A stretch of 64,000 nucleotides of DNA from Paraburkholderia phenoliruptrix (GTDB lineage Bacteria > Pseudomonadota > Gammaproteobacteria > Burkholderiales > Burkholderiaceae). Shown here in pieces: positions 43,540 through 52,021 of the stretch (position 1 is its first letter; every line of letters starts with the position of its first letter). The notes under the pieces are model-generated. The model worked only from the letters and a program-made list of their open reading frames with translations. It made no database searches and was not told the origin of the DNA. The stretch lies in contig NZ_JAEUAV010000001.1 in the NCBI RefSeq assembly GCF_019511605.1, forward strand, positions 558,001 to 622,000. The letters run 5' to 3'. Position numbers and translations under genes: made by a program.

Positions 43540-44687
43540 CAGAAGCGCTCCGAGCGGTCACCGGACGCGATTCTGGCCCACAGGTCCTCGCGCCGCTGAA
43601 TGTTTTCGACCGGACCGATCCACACGATGCGCGCGTTATCGTTACTCGCGGTGGGCGCGCTCAGTGTATTGGCGAGCCCTTGCCGCTGCGTCAGCAGCCG
43701 GCTTACGTCCGGTTCCAGCATGTAGTTGATCCAGGCGAGCGCGAGCGCCGGGTCGGCGGCCGCACGCGTCATCGACCAGCAGTCGAGCCAAGCGAGCACA
43801 CCTTCGTCCGGAATCGCGTAGCCGACATCGGCGCCCGCGCGGCGCAGCAGTTCCACTTGCTGCGTGCCGTAGTTGCCGAACATCAACGCGACCTTATGCT
43901 GGATGAAGAACGCAGTGGCCTCTTCGGGCAACGTGTAATAGGTCAACAGATTGCGGCGCAGTTCGACGAGCTTGTGAGCGATCGCCCGCATCTGCTCGTC
44001 GTTCAGATTGAAGGGATCGCGATAACCCAACGCCAGCGCCGTGAAAGAAAAGTTGTGCTGCGCGCTGTTGAAGTCGAGCACCTTGCCGCGGTAGCGCGGG
44101 TTCCACAGTTCGCGCATCGAGCGCGGCGCAACCGGCACTTGCTTACGGTCGTAAATGAGGCCCATCGACGAATAGGTAAATGGAATGGCGTACACCTTGC
44201 CGTCCGTCACGAGCCCTTCTATTGCCGCGCGCGCCTGGAATCGCGGCAACTGTCTTGCGGTATTCGGCAGGCTTTGCAGATCGAGCGGCGCGAGCAGATT
44301 GGCGCGCGTATAACGCTGTATTTCGGCGGTGTTCGCAGCGAGCACGTCGAAACGCGGGGCGTTCTTCGCATGCAGTTGCGCCCACAGTGCTTCGTCAGAA
44401 TCGACGAGCGTGACCTCCACCCTCACGTTGTGGCGCGATTCGAAAGTCCTGACCACGTCGGCATCGGCGTAACCGGGCCATGCGAGAACATGCAGCACCT
44501 TTTTCGTGGCCTCGGCCGAGGCTGGCGAAAACATTCCAACGCAAAGACACACGCTCAGCACGAGTCGCAGCAGGATGCCGCAGCCGCTGCGCGCAGCCGA
44601 CCCTATGCGCCGCGCAGCGGCCGTCATTCGCCGCTGGCCGCGCCGCGCGTTGCAGCACTTTTCATCTGCCGTCGAAATCTTGTGCAT
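43539..44687 (-). CDS. PotD-like periplasmic polyamine-type binding protein, coupled to a GGDEF protein
   Basis: A 382-residue family-1 extracellular solute-binding protein of the spermidine/putrescine type. A long basic N-terminus and signal peptide (LLRLVLSVCLCVGMFSPASA) precede KVLHVLAWPGYADADVVRTFE, DVLAANTAEIQRYTRAN, GKVYAIPFTYSSMGLIYDR and LDCWSMTRAAADPALALAWINYMLEP. No ABC permease or ATPase gene accompanies it. Its stop overlaps the start of a Cache-GGDEF gene, as in the NspS/MbaA pair of Vibrio cholerae, where a PotD-like protein signals polyamines to a c-di-GMP enzyme. An internal ATG at 44627 is an alternative start. Confidence 0.88.
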   Translation of the reverse strand: MHKISTADEKCCNARRGQRRMTAAARRIGSAARSGCGILLRLVLSVCLCVGMFSPASAEATKKVLHVLAWPGYADADVVRTFESRHNVRVEVTLVDSDEALWAQLHAKNAPRFDVLAANTAEIQRYTRANLLAPLDLQSLPNTARQLPRFQARAAIEGLVTDGKVYAIPFTYSSMGLIYDRKQVPVAPRSMRELWNPRYRGKVLDFNSAQHNFSFTALALGYRDPFNLNDEQMRAIAHKLVELRRNLLTYYTLPEEATAFFIQHKVALMFGNYGTQQVELLRRAGADVGYAIPDEGVLAWLDCWSMTRAAADPALALAWINYMLEPDVSRLLTQRQGLANTLSAPTASNDNARIVWIGPVENIQRREDLWARIASGDRSERF

Positions 44688-45188
44688 ACAACACCGTTTA
44701 GCAGAAGGCAGTTCAGGCGAGCCTATGTCCGCGTATTAAATCGCGAATGAATACCGGAGAACGTTTCCTCAGACAGGACTGCTGTGCTTTTGCGCTGCAT
44801 GGCGACCGGCAGGAGCAACGATGATAGCGCCAAGCAATATGTTTTTGGTTTTCTTACTGTGTGAATGCCCATAAATAACTCGGCCTAGGCGGGACATGGC
44901 GAGCAATCATCACGTCTTAACGGCACGCGCTTTAACTTTCTTTAATCTTGCGATGAATTAAATGGACGCTGTCAACGTAAACACTCTTTAACGATTCCTA
45001 TTCAGGGCAGTATCACAACGTGACGGAATGCGACATAACGACCTGAGTCACTGGCGACATATCGATGCGGGATACATCGCCCGCGGCTGCAACCAGGCAG
45101 GAGCGCCTTTGTTTTAGAGGCGTCCGTCGTCCGCCATCCGGTGTTTCACTAACTACCCAATCTTTTTGAACTGATAAGCTTGGCGCGC
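44688..45188. other. Long divergent intergenic region
   Basis: Part of the 619 bases between the PotD-like/GGDEF operon (minus) and the amino-acid binding protein (plus). It is more A/T-rich than its surroundings around 44820-45010 and probably contains both promoters, but no clear -35/-10 pair, coding frame or perfect palindrome was identified. Confidence 0.5.
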
Positions 45189-45246
45189 GCTGCTGGCCGC
45201 CCCGGCCGGCAGCTTCAACCCAGGCCCGGTCGTGAGTCGCGCCGGG
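45189..45246 (+). promoter_or_regulatory. Leader with two adjacent stem-loops before the amino-acid binding protein
   Basis: Stem 1 is 10 bp with one U-G pair (45189-45198 with 45204-45213). Stem 2 is 5 bp (45225-45229 with 45242-45246) followed by TTT; an alternative pairing of 45217-45221 with 45244-45248 competes with it. This lies 60-120 bases before the GTG start. Possible mRNA-stability or attenuation element; no known riboswitch recognised. Confidence 0.35.
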
Positions 45247-45306
45247 TTTCCCGCCAGCGGCACAACCGCATGCGGGAGTATTTGAACTACACCGAGGAGT
45301 TAAACA

Positions 45307-46089
45307 GTGAAAAAACTGCTAGCGGCTTTGACGGTTGCTCTGCTTGCCACCGTCTCGATTGGCGCACACGCTAAAGATTGGTCCACCATCCGTTTCGGCG
45401 TCGATGCCAGCTATCCCCCGTTCGAGTCCAAAGGCTCCGACGGCAAGCTCGTTGGCTTCGATATCGACCTCGGCAACGAAATCTGCGCGCGCCTGAAAGC
45501 CAAGTGCGTGTGGGTGGAAAACGATTTCGACGGCATGATCCCGGCGCTGAAGGCCAAGAAGTTCGACGGCGTGCTCTCGTCGATGTCCATGACGCCGCAA
45601 CGCGCCGAACAGATCGCCTTCTCGTCGAAGCTGTTCAACACGCCGACGCGCCTCGTCGCGAAGAAGGGTTCGGGCATCCTGCCGACGGCTGAATCGCTGA
45701 AAGGCAAGACGGTCGGCGTCGAACAGGGCACGATCCAGGAAACCTACGCAAAGACCTACTGGGAACCGAAGGGCACCAAGGTCGTGCCGTATCAGAACCA
45801 GGACCAGGTGTACGCGGACTTGCTGTCGGGTCGCCTCGACGCAGCGCTGCAAGACGCCGTGCAAGCTGAAATCGGCTTCCTGAAAACGCCGCGCGGCGCA
45901 GGCTTCGACTTCGTCGGCAAAAACCTGGACGATCCGAAGATTCTCGGCAACGGCGCGGGTATCGGCATGCGCAAGGAAGATACGGACCTGAAGGCGAAGG
46001 TGGACAAGGCCATCGCCGACATCATCAAGGACGGCACGTACAAGAAGCTCGAGAAGAAGTACTTCGACTTCGACGTGTACGGCAGCTAA
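45307..46089 (+). CDS. Amino-acid ABC transporter periplasmic binding protein (ArgT/HisJ type)
   Basis: A 260-residue family-3 solute-binding protein. The signal peptide is MKKLLAALTVALLATVSIGAHA. The mature protein opens with IRFGVDASYPPFESKGSDGKLVGFDIDLGNEIC, and DGVLSSMSMTPQRAEQIAFS follows; all are typical of lysine/arginine/ornithine or histidine binders. The GTG start at 45307 has GAGGAG upstream. No permease or ATPase genes follow; a strong terminator ends the unit 60 bases after the stop, so this gene is monocistronic and must use a transporter encoded elsewhere. Confidence 0.93.
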   Translation: MKKLLAALTVALLATVSIGAHAKDWSTIRFGVDASYPPFESKGSDGKLVGFDIDLGNEICARLKAKCVWVENDFDGMIPALKAKKFDGVLSSMSMTPQRAEQIAFSSKLFNTPTRLVAKKGSGILPTAESLKGKTVGVEQGTIQETYAKTYWEPKGTKVVPYQNQDQVYADLLSGRLDAALQDAVQAEIGFLKTPRGAGFDFVGKNLDDPKILGNGAGIGMRKEDTDLKAKVDKAIADIIKDGTYKKLEKKYFDFDVYGS

Positions 46090-46150
46090 TACGCCGGACT
46101 CCAGGTCCACGCGCCCGCCGCGCGTCTAGCGACGCGCTGAACGGCCCCGG

Positions 46151-46185
46151 AACGGGCTCTGCCATACGCGGAGCCCGTTTTGTTT
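46151..46185 (+). terminator. Intrinsic terminator of the amino-acid binding protein gene
   Basis: A 9-bp stem (46151-46159 with 46171-46179), 11-base loop, followed by TTTGTTTTG. Confidence 0.9.
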
Positions 46186-46198
46186 TGTGCCTGCGTGA

Positions 46199-46294
46199 TG
46201 CTCTGCTTTGTGGCCTGCTCAGTGGCCTGCTCAGTGACCTGCTTGATGGACCGCTTTGTGCCCCGCTCAGTGCCTCGCTCAATACCCCGCCTTG
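46199..46294. repeat. Eight degenerate copies of a 12-bp tandem repeat
   Basis: Units of TGGCCTGCTCAG type; the copies at 46211-46222 and 46223-46234 are identical and the others differ at two to five positions. It starts about 15 bases after the terminator of the amino-acid binding protein gene. The rest of this 365-base gap (46295-46454) should hold the promoter of the next gene; nothing specific was seen. Confidence 0.85.
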
Positions 46295-46454
46295 TGCCGG
46301 CCAAACACGCGCGTCGCCGTATCGGCTAAGATCGTGCGATCGAGGTGCCGCAGGTTTGCCGCCGGGTCGTGCCGCCGGCGCCTTGCGCCCTACAAGCTTC
46401 CCTCTGTAATCAACGACATAGCGGCGCGCCGCCTCCCCCGCGAACTCGACAACC

Positions 46455-47570
46455 ATGCAAACCCAATCCCATCCGCTGATTGCCCCGACGCTCGGCACCG
46501 CCCGCAGCCTGACCAGTTTCCATTACGGTCCGGCCGGCGGACAGAAGATTTATATCCAGTCGTCCCTGCATGCCGACGAACTGCCGGGCATGCTCGTTTC
46601 CTGGGCACTGCGCCGCAAGCTTGCCTCGCTCGAAGCCGCCGGCAAGCTGCGCGGCGAAATCGTGATCGTGCCGGTAGCGAACCCGATTGGCCTGAACCAG
46701 CACTTTCTCGGGCACCTGACAGGGCGCTTCGAAACCAACACCGCGCAGAACTTCAACCGCAATTTCCACGATTTGTCGGCACTGGTGTTGCCGGTTATAG
46801 AAGAGCGCCTCACGGACAACGTCGACGCAAACCGCACGGCGATCCGCACGGCGATGCGCGAGGCCCTCGAAGCGCAACAGCCCACCACCGAACTGGAATC
46901 GCAGCGTCTCGCGCTGCAAAAGCTCTCGTACGACGCGGACGTGGTGCTCGATCTGCATTGCGACTGGGAAGCCGCCATGCACCTGTACACGAATCCGGAC
47001 CTTTGGCCTGAAGTCGAGCCGCTCGCGCGTTACCTCGACGCAAAGGCGTCACTGCTCGCGCTGAACTCGGTCGGCAATCCGTTCGACGAAATTCACAGCT
47101 TCTGCTGGTCGGATCTGCGCGGCCGTTTCGGCGAGCGTTTCCCCATTCCGAACGGCTCCATTTCGGTCACCATCGAATTGCGCGGCCAGCGCGAGGTGTC
47201 CTACGAGTACGCCGAGCGCGACGCCCAGGCAATCATCGAATATCTGACCGGGCGCGGCGTGATCGAGGGCACGGCGGCGCCGTTGCCGCCGCTCGAATTC
47301 GCGGCCACCCCGCTCGCTGGTGCGGAGCCCATCGTGGCGCCCATCAGCGGCGTGCTGGTGTATCGCTGTGAAGTGGGTACATGGGTCGACGCAGGCACTG
47401 AAATCGCCGACATCGTCGATCCGCTGACCGACCGCGTCGTCACGTTAAAGAGCAGCGTGGCCGGCGTGTTGTACGCGCGGCACCTGACGCGCTTTGCGAC
47501 CGCAGGCATCGAGTTCGCACGCATTGCGGGCGCAACCGCATTTCGCACAGGGTCGCTGCTGAGCAATTAA
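46455..47570 (+). CDS. Succinylglutamate desuccinylase/aspartoacylase family protein
   Basis: A 371-residue zinc carboxypeptidase-fold protein (M14/AstE-AspA). Zinc ligands are His39 and Glu42 in SSLHADELPG and His168 in VVLDLHCDWE; the substrate Arg/Asn lie in NFNRNFHDL. The C-terminal about 90 residues form a lipoyl-like beta domain (PIVAPISGVLVYRCEVGTWVDAGTEI), common in this subgroup. Members deacylate N-acyl amino acids or act on ectoine derivatives. It follows an amino-acid binding protein on the same strand but behind a terminator. Substrate unresolved. Confidence 0.9.
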   Translation: MQTQSHPLIAPTLGTARSLTSFHYGPAGGQKIYIQSSLHADELPGMLVSWALRRKLASLEAAGKLRGEIVIVPVANPIGLNQHFLGHLTGRFETNTAQNFNRNFHDLSALVLPVIEERLTDNVDANRTAIRTAMREALEAQQPTTELESQRLALQKLSYDADVVLDLHCDWEAAMHLYTNPDLWPEVEPLARYLDAKASLLALNSVGNPFDEIHSFCWSDLRGRFGERFPIPNGSISVTIELRGQREVSYEYAERDAQAIIEYLTGRGVIEGTAAPLPPLEFAATPLAGAEPIVAPISGVLVYRCEVGTWVDAGTEIADIVDPLTDRVVTLKSSVAGVLYARHLTRFATAGIEFARIAGATAFRTGSLLSN

Positions 47571-47592
47571 TTGATTGACCCGCAGCAAATAG

Positions 47593-47617
47593 AAAAGGCG
47601 CCGTGAAGGCGCCTTTT
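47593..47617. terminator. Bidirectional terminator between convergent genes
   Basis: AAAAGGCGCC (47593-47602) pairs perfectly with 47608-47617 around a 5-base loop; the stem ends in four A/T pairs so either strand has a T-run. It separates the AstE/AspA-like and MetQ-like genes. Confidence 0.88.
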
Positions 47618-47628
47618 GCACTCGCCTC

Positions 47629-47693
47629 GCGTCAGAGCGCAGCGTCAGAGCGAAGTGTCATAACGAGGCGTCAAAGCGAAGCATCAGAAAGCA
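47629..47693. repeat. Five degenerate copies of a 13-bp tandem repeat running into the metQ-like stop
   Basis: Units of GCGTCAGAGCGAA type; the first two differ at one position, later ones at three to four. The last unit contains the TCA (47684-47686) that is the stop codon of the MetQ-like gene on the minus strand. The array therefore covers the gene's final codons. Confidence 0.8.
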
Positions 47694-48499
47694 GGAACAA
47701 TCGCGCCCTTGAACTCCGTGTCGATGAACTTGCGCACTTCGTCGGACTCGTACGCAGCGACGAGTTTCTTCACCCACGGCTGATTGCGGTCCTGGTCGCG
47801 CACGGCGATCAGGTTCGCGTAAGGCCCTTTCAGGTCTTCGATTGCAATCGCGTCTTTAGTCGGCTGCAGTCCCGCCTTCACCGCATAGTCGGTATTGATG
47901 GATGCCGCAGCCAGATCACTCAGCGCACGCGGCAATTGCGCGGCGTCCAGTTCGACCAGTTTGATCTTCTTCGGATTTTCGGCCACGTCGAGCGGAGTCG
48001 CGTTGACGCCATTCGTGCCGACGCCCGGCTTCAGCCGGATCACGCCATACTTCTGCAGCAGCAGCAACGCGCGATTTCCGTTCGAGGGATCGTTCTGAAT
48101 GCCGACCTTCGCGCCCTCCGGCAGATCTTTCAGCGATTTGAGTTTCTTCGAATAGAAGCCCATCGGCGACACATACGTCAGCCCCACATTGACGATCTTG
48201 TAGCCGCGCTGCTTGATCTGGCTATCGAGAAACGGCTGATGCTGAAAGCCGTTGGCGTCGAGATCGCCGGCATCCAATGCGGCGTTCGGCTGCACATAGT
48301 CGTTGAATTCGATCACTTTGAGGTTCAGCCCTTCGCGCGCCGCCACCTTTGTCACGACCGACCAGATTTGCGCGTCGGGGCCGCTCATCGTGCCGACCTT
48401 GAGCTGCTTGCCGTCCGCATGCGCAAACGTTGTCGTCAACGAAAAAGCGGCAGCGCTCGCCACGGTAAGCAGATTCCTGATGATGATCCGGCGTTGCAT
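47684..48499 (-). CDS. MetQ/NlpA-family periplasmic binding protein
   Basis: A 271-residue solute-binding protein of the methionine-uptake type. After a signal peptide ending SLTTTFAHA come LKVGTMSGPDAQIWSVVTKVAAREG, NDYVQPNAALDAGDLDANGFQHQPFLD and VGIQNDPSNGNRALLLLQ, all characteristic. There is no lipobox Cys, so it is probably soluble in the periplasm and not a lipoprotein. GGGGAA before the ATG at 48499 favours it over the ATG at 48511. The partner metN/metI genes are absent from the window. Its last codons lie in a tandem repeat. Confidence 0.9.
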   Translation of the reverse strand: MQRRIIIRNLLTVASAAAFSLTTTFAHADGKQLKVGTMSGPDAQIWSVVTKVAAREGLNLKVIEFNDYVQPNAALDAGDLDANGFQHQPFLDSQIKQRGYKIVNVGLTYVSPMGFYSKKLKSLKDLPEGAKVGIQNDPSNGNRALLLLQKYGVIRLKPGVGTNGVNATPLDVAENPKKIKLVELDAAQLPRALSDLAAASINTDYAVKAGLQPTKDAIAIEDLKGPYANLIAVRDQDRNQPWVKKLVAAYESDEVRKFIDTEFKGAIVPAF

Positions 48500-48804
48500 G
48501 CATTTCCCCATAAGCGGTTGGATTGACAGGCGCGCATCGTCGCACGTGGCGGCTGCGCTCTAAAACCAATCGTTTTTCACACGCTTATATCGGCGAAGCA
48601 GAGAAAGCTTATGCACGCATGGCCGCGCTCAATGCGGTGCAATGTTTCGCCGCATTGACTGAACTGTGGCGTATGCGCGACACATCCAAAAATGAATGCG
48701 CCTGTCATATGCCTTACCCAGCGTTCCCTTAAATTTCCGGCCATCGCGCGACCTTACCAAAGAGTGCGGCGCCGCGATCGCTTAATTTTTAATCGGAGAA
48801 CGTC

Positions 48805-49968
48805 TTGAACAAGAAACTACTGACCGCCGCTACCCTCGCAGTCTTCGCAAGCGCAGCACATGCACAAAGCAGCGTCACGCTGTACGGCGTGATCGACGCC
48901 GGTATCAGCTACGTCAACAACTCGAAGACCAGCACTGGTCACGACAATCTCTTCAAATACGACGACGGCGTTGCTCAAGGCAGCCGTTGGGGCCTGCGCG
49001 GCTCGGAAGATCTGGGCAATGGCCTGAAGGCGCTGTTCGTGCTGGAAAACGGCTTCAACAGCGGTAGCGGCACGCTCGGCCAGGGCGGCGCGCTGTTCGG
49101 TCGTCAGGCGTATGTCGGTCTGTCGCAGAACAACGTCGGCTCACTGACGTTCGGCCGTCAATACTCGTTCTCGACCGATTACCTCGGCGGCGCGTACTCC
49201 ACCGGCGGCCAAACCGTTGCTGGCAACTACGCCTATCACATCAACGACATCGACCAGTTGACGTCGAGCCGTATCAACAATTCGGTCAAGTTCAGCAGCG
49301 CGAATTTCGCGGGCCTGACTTTCGGCGCAATGTACGGCTTCTCGAACCAGGCGGGCGCATTCGCAGGCGCGCCGGCATCGGGCACGACCGCAGCGCCGGT
49401 CGCGGGCTCCTCGCGTGCCTACAGCTTTGGTTTGAACTACGCGAACGGCCCGTTCGGCGTGGGCGCGGCATACACGGACATCCACTACCCGAGCCAGGCG
49501 ACTCCCGCATTCTCGACGACCATCGCGAACGTGACGACGGGCAACATCCGCGATCTGCGCACGTTCGGCGTGGGCGGCCGTTACACGATTGCAGCGGCCA
49601 CGCTGTGGGCGTTGTACACGAACACGCGCCTTGCGCCGATCACGGGCGGCGCGACCACGTTCGCTGCGTATGAAGCGGGCGCCAAGTACGCGTTCACGCC
49701 GGCGCTGACGGCAGGCGCAGGCTACACCTACATGCACCTGAGCAACGCCAACCGCGGCCATTGGAACCAGGTCGACCTGAGCGTCGACTATGCGCTGAGC
49801 AAGCGTACCGACGTGTACGCGCTGGGCATCTATCAGATCGCGGCAGGCCGCAACGGCACGCAGGATCTGCAGGCGCAGATCGGTTCGAGCACCAGCTACT
49901 TCAACACGTCGGGCACCGGCGCGGACAATCAGCTGGCGTTCCGCGTGGGCGTTCGCCACAAGTTCTAA
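48805..49968 (+). CDS. Gram-negative porin, OmpC/Omp32-like betaproteobacterial type
   Basis: A 387-residue outer-membrane beta-barrel. It has the signal peptide MNKKLLTAATLAVFASAAHA, then QSSVTLYGVIDAGISYVNNS, and ends in a C-terminal Phe (RVGVRHKF), the standard outer-membrane insertion signal. GSRWGLRGSEDLGNGLKALFVLENGF and LFGRQAYVGLSQ are hallmarks of the general porins of Burkholderiales. It starts with TTG, supported by GGAGA six bases upstream. The 305-base gap between it and the MetQ-like gene is A/T-richer and holds the divergent promoters. A strong terminator follows. Confidence 0.95.
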   Translation: MNKKLLTAATLAVFASAAHAQSSVTLYGVIDAGISYVNNSKTSTGHDNLFKYDDGVAQGSRWGLRGSEDLGNGLKALFVLENGFNSGSGTLGQGGALFGRQAYVGLSQNNVGSLTFGRQYSFSTDYLGGAYSTGGQTVAGNYAYHINDIDQLTSSRINNSVKFSSANFAGLTFGAMYGFSNQAGAFAGAPASGTTAAPVAGSSRAYSFGLNYANGPFGVGAAYTDIHYPSQATPAFSTTIANVTTGNIRDLRTFGVGGRYTIAAATLWALYTNTRLAPITGGATTFAAYEAGAKYAFTPALTAGAGYTYMHLSNANRGHWNQVDLSVDYALSKRTDVYALGIYQIAAGRNGTQDLQAQIGSSTSYFNTSGTGADNQLAFRVGVRHKF

Positions 49969-50030
49969 ACGCTCTAAACGCGGCGCTCGGAACCCGCGAG
50001 GGTTGCTGACGTAGACAGCGCGACATGTAC

Positions 50031-50061
50031 AAATGCCCCTGCTTTGCAGGGGCATTTTTTA
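50031..50061 (+). terminator. Intrinsic terminator of the porin gene
   Basis: A perfect 12-bp stem (50031-50042 with 50046-50057), 3-base loop and a run of T's to 50061, about 60 bases after the porin stop. Confidence 0.93.
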
Positions 50062-50195
50062 TTTGCGATCTGTGCGGCGGCGCACAGAATCACGCGGAAA
50101 TCAGCCTTGACCGCGCCTGGTGGCGACTCTACCTTGTCATTCACAACGCGCAGACCTGCTCGCCGTTTTGTCATTTGGTCCCGCCGGGAGGCCGT

Positions 50196-51251
50196 ATGGA
50201 ACGTGAGCCAGAGACTTCTTCCGCAGCCTCGCCCGCAGACAATGTAGAGCCTCCTTCGCCCGAAAGGCTGCTGCACCTGGGCATGGCGTTCTGGGGTTCG
50301 AAAACGTTGTTGTCCGCCGTCGAACTGGGCGTTTTCACGCAACTCGCAAGCGGTCCGCGTAGCGCGGCGGCGCTTACCGAATCGCTGGGGCTGCACGCTC
50401 GCTCCGCACTGGATTTTCTCGACGCGCTCGTTGCGCTATCGGTGCTCGAACGGCACGACGGCACCTATAGCAATACGCCGGATGCGGATCTGTTCCTCGA
50501 CAAGGCCAAGCCCTCATATGTCGGCGGCCTGCTCGAAATGGCGAATGCGCGGCTCTATCCCTTCTGGGGCTCGCTGACGGAAGCGTTGCGCACCGGCTTG
50601 CCGCAAAACGAAGCAAAGAGCGGCGGAAATCTGTTCGACGCTATCTACCGCGACGAGGCGTCGCTGCGCGGTTTCCTGCGCGCAATGAGCGGCGTGAGCC
50701 TCGGCGCCGCGCGTGCCATCGCCCAGCGTTTCCCGTGGAGCGAGTACCGATCGTTCATCGACATCGGGACCGCGCAAGGCGCGTTGCCGGTGCAGGTTGC
50801 ATTGGCCCATCCCCACTTGAGCGGCGGCGGCTTCGACCTGCCGCTGGTGGGTCCCGTGTTCAACGAATATGTAGCCGCGCACGGACTTTCGGACCGCCTG
50901 CAGTTTTATCCCGGCGATTTCTTCAAGGACCCGTGTCCTTCGGCGGACGTGCTCATCATGGGCCATATTCTTCACGACTGGCCGCTGCCGCAAAAACTCG
51001 AACTCTTGTCGAAGTGCCATGCTGCGTTGCCGCCAGGAGGCTCGCTCGTGGTCTACGACGCGATCATCGACGACGAACGCCGCAGCAACGCGTTCGGCTT
51101 GCTAATGAGCCTGAACATGCTGATAGAAACACCGGGCGGGTTTGATTACACCGGCGCGCAATGCCGCGAATGGATGAGGCAGACGGGTTTCGCAGAAATA
51201 CGGGTAGAGCATCTGGCGGGCCCGGATTCGATGGTTGTCGGAGTCAAGTGA
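50196..51251 (+). CDS. SAM-dependent O-methyltransferase (acetylserotonin OMT-like)
   Basis: A 351-residue small-molecule methyltransferase. The N-terminal dimerisation/winged helix part ([31 protein letters not shown]) precedes the Rossmann domain, with SAM motif [43 protein letters not shown] (the catalytic His region) and [12 protein letters not shown]. It is typical of plant-type and polyketide O-methyltransferases. GGGAGG five bases before the ATG at 50196 marks the start. No biosynthetic cluster surrounds it, so the substrate is unknown. Confidence 0.88.
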   Translation: MEREPETSSAASPADNVEPPSPERLLHLGMAFWGSKTLLSAVELGVFTQLASGPRSAAALTESLGLHARSALDFLDALVALSVLERHDGTYSNTPDADLFLDKAKPSYVGGLLEMANARLYPFWGSLTEALRTGLPQNEAKSGGNLFDAIYRDEASLRGFLRAMSGVSLGAARAIAQRFPWSEYRSFIDIGTAQGALPVQVALAHPHLSGGGFDLPLVGPVFNEYVAAHGLSDRLQFYPGDFFKDPCPSADVLIMGHILHDWPLPQKLELLSKCHAALPPGGSLVVYDAIIDDERRSNAFGLLMSLNMLIETPGGFDYTGAQCREWMRQTGFAEIRVEHLAGPDSMVVGVK

Positions 51252-51285
51252 AGCCGGCCTCGGGCGAATTTGCTTGCTAACGCAC

Positions 51286-51900
51286 TCAATAAAGCCCCTT
51301 CATCACTCTTTCCGGCGCATCCTGATCGTACTGCGCGCCGTCGAACGTGCCTCCGCTCAGTCGCCGGTGCATGTCGCCTGCGCTCGGCAAACTCGCGCGG
51401 TCGACGTGCTTTTGCGGGTCCCATAGCGCGGAGCGCACCAGTGCCTTCGAGCAGTGAAAATATGCCGCCTCGACATGCACGATGAGCACCGTACGCGGCA
51501 ATCTTCCGCGGACTTCAAACCGCTCGAGCAGTTCGGGGGCGATGGAGATTTCGGCGCGCCCATTTACCCGCAAGGTCTCGCCGACGCCCGGCACCAGGAA
51601 CAGCAGAGAAACCCGCGGATCGGTCACAATGTTCTTCAAACTGTCGATGCGGTTATTCCCCGGCCTGTCCGGCAATGCTAACGTGCGCTCGTCCAGTACC
51701 TGAACGAAGCCGGCCGCATCGCCTTTCGGCGAACAATCCGTGCCGCCCGGGCCCACGGAAGACAGCACCGCGAAAGGCGACGCGCGCACGAATGCCTGAT
51801 AGTCGCTATTGAGGCAGTCAATTTCTTTCCACACCGCGCGCTCGTGCGGCTCGCCGTAAATCTGCTCCAGTTGCTCTACGCTTTTCACCGTGAATGTCAT
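51286..51900 (-). CDS. Pyridoxamine 5'-phosphate oxidase-fold FMN-binding protein
   Basis: A 204-residue PNPOx-like split-barrel protein. FAVLSSVGPGGTDCSPKGDAAGFVQVLD and ALPDRPGNNRIDSLKNIVTDPRVSLLFLVPG match the DR_2398/MSMEG_1061 type of FMN-binding proteins, not vitamin B6 oxidase itself. A C-terminal extension with YFHCSKALVRSALWDP is also typical. Function unknown, probably redox. The ATG at 51900 starts the family domain; the upstream frame has no support. It converges on the methyltransferase. Confidence 0.85.
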   Translation of the reverse strand: MTFTVKSVEQLEQIYGEPHERAVWKEIDCLNSDYQAFVRASPFAVLSSVGPGGTDCSPKGDAAGFVQVLDERTLALPDRPGNNRIDSLKNIVTDPRVSLLFLVPGVGETLRVNGRAEISIAPELLERFEVRGRLPRTVLIVHVEAAYFHCSKALVRSALWDPQKHVDRASLPSAGDMHRRLSGGTFDGAQYDQDAPERVMKGLY

Positions 51901-52021
51901 GGTCCACGCTCTTGCCTGGAAACGGTTGATCAAATTGGAACATGCAGTATAAGCAGCGCACTCGTGGTTCGCCTGGTCGCTTTGCGCTGGAATCGCGCAG
52001 ATTCTGCCCGCTGCGGCAAAG

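Noticed and set aside
46086..46304. Minus-strand frame with TERG/TEQA-like repeats
   Set aside because: Direct consequence of the 12-bp array; crosses the terminator of the neighbouring gene and has no start signal.
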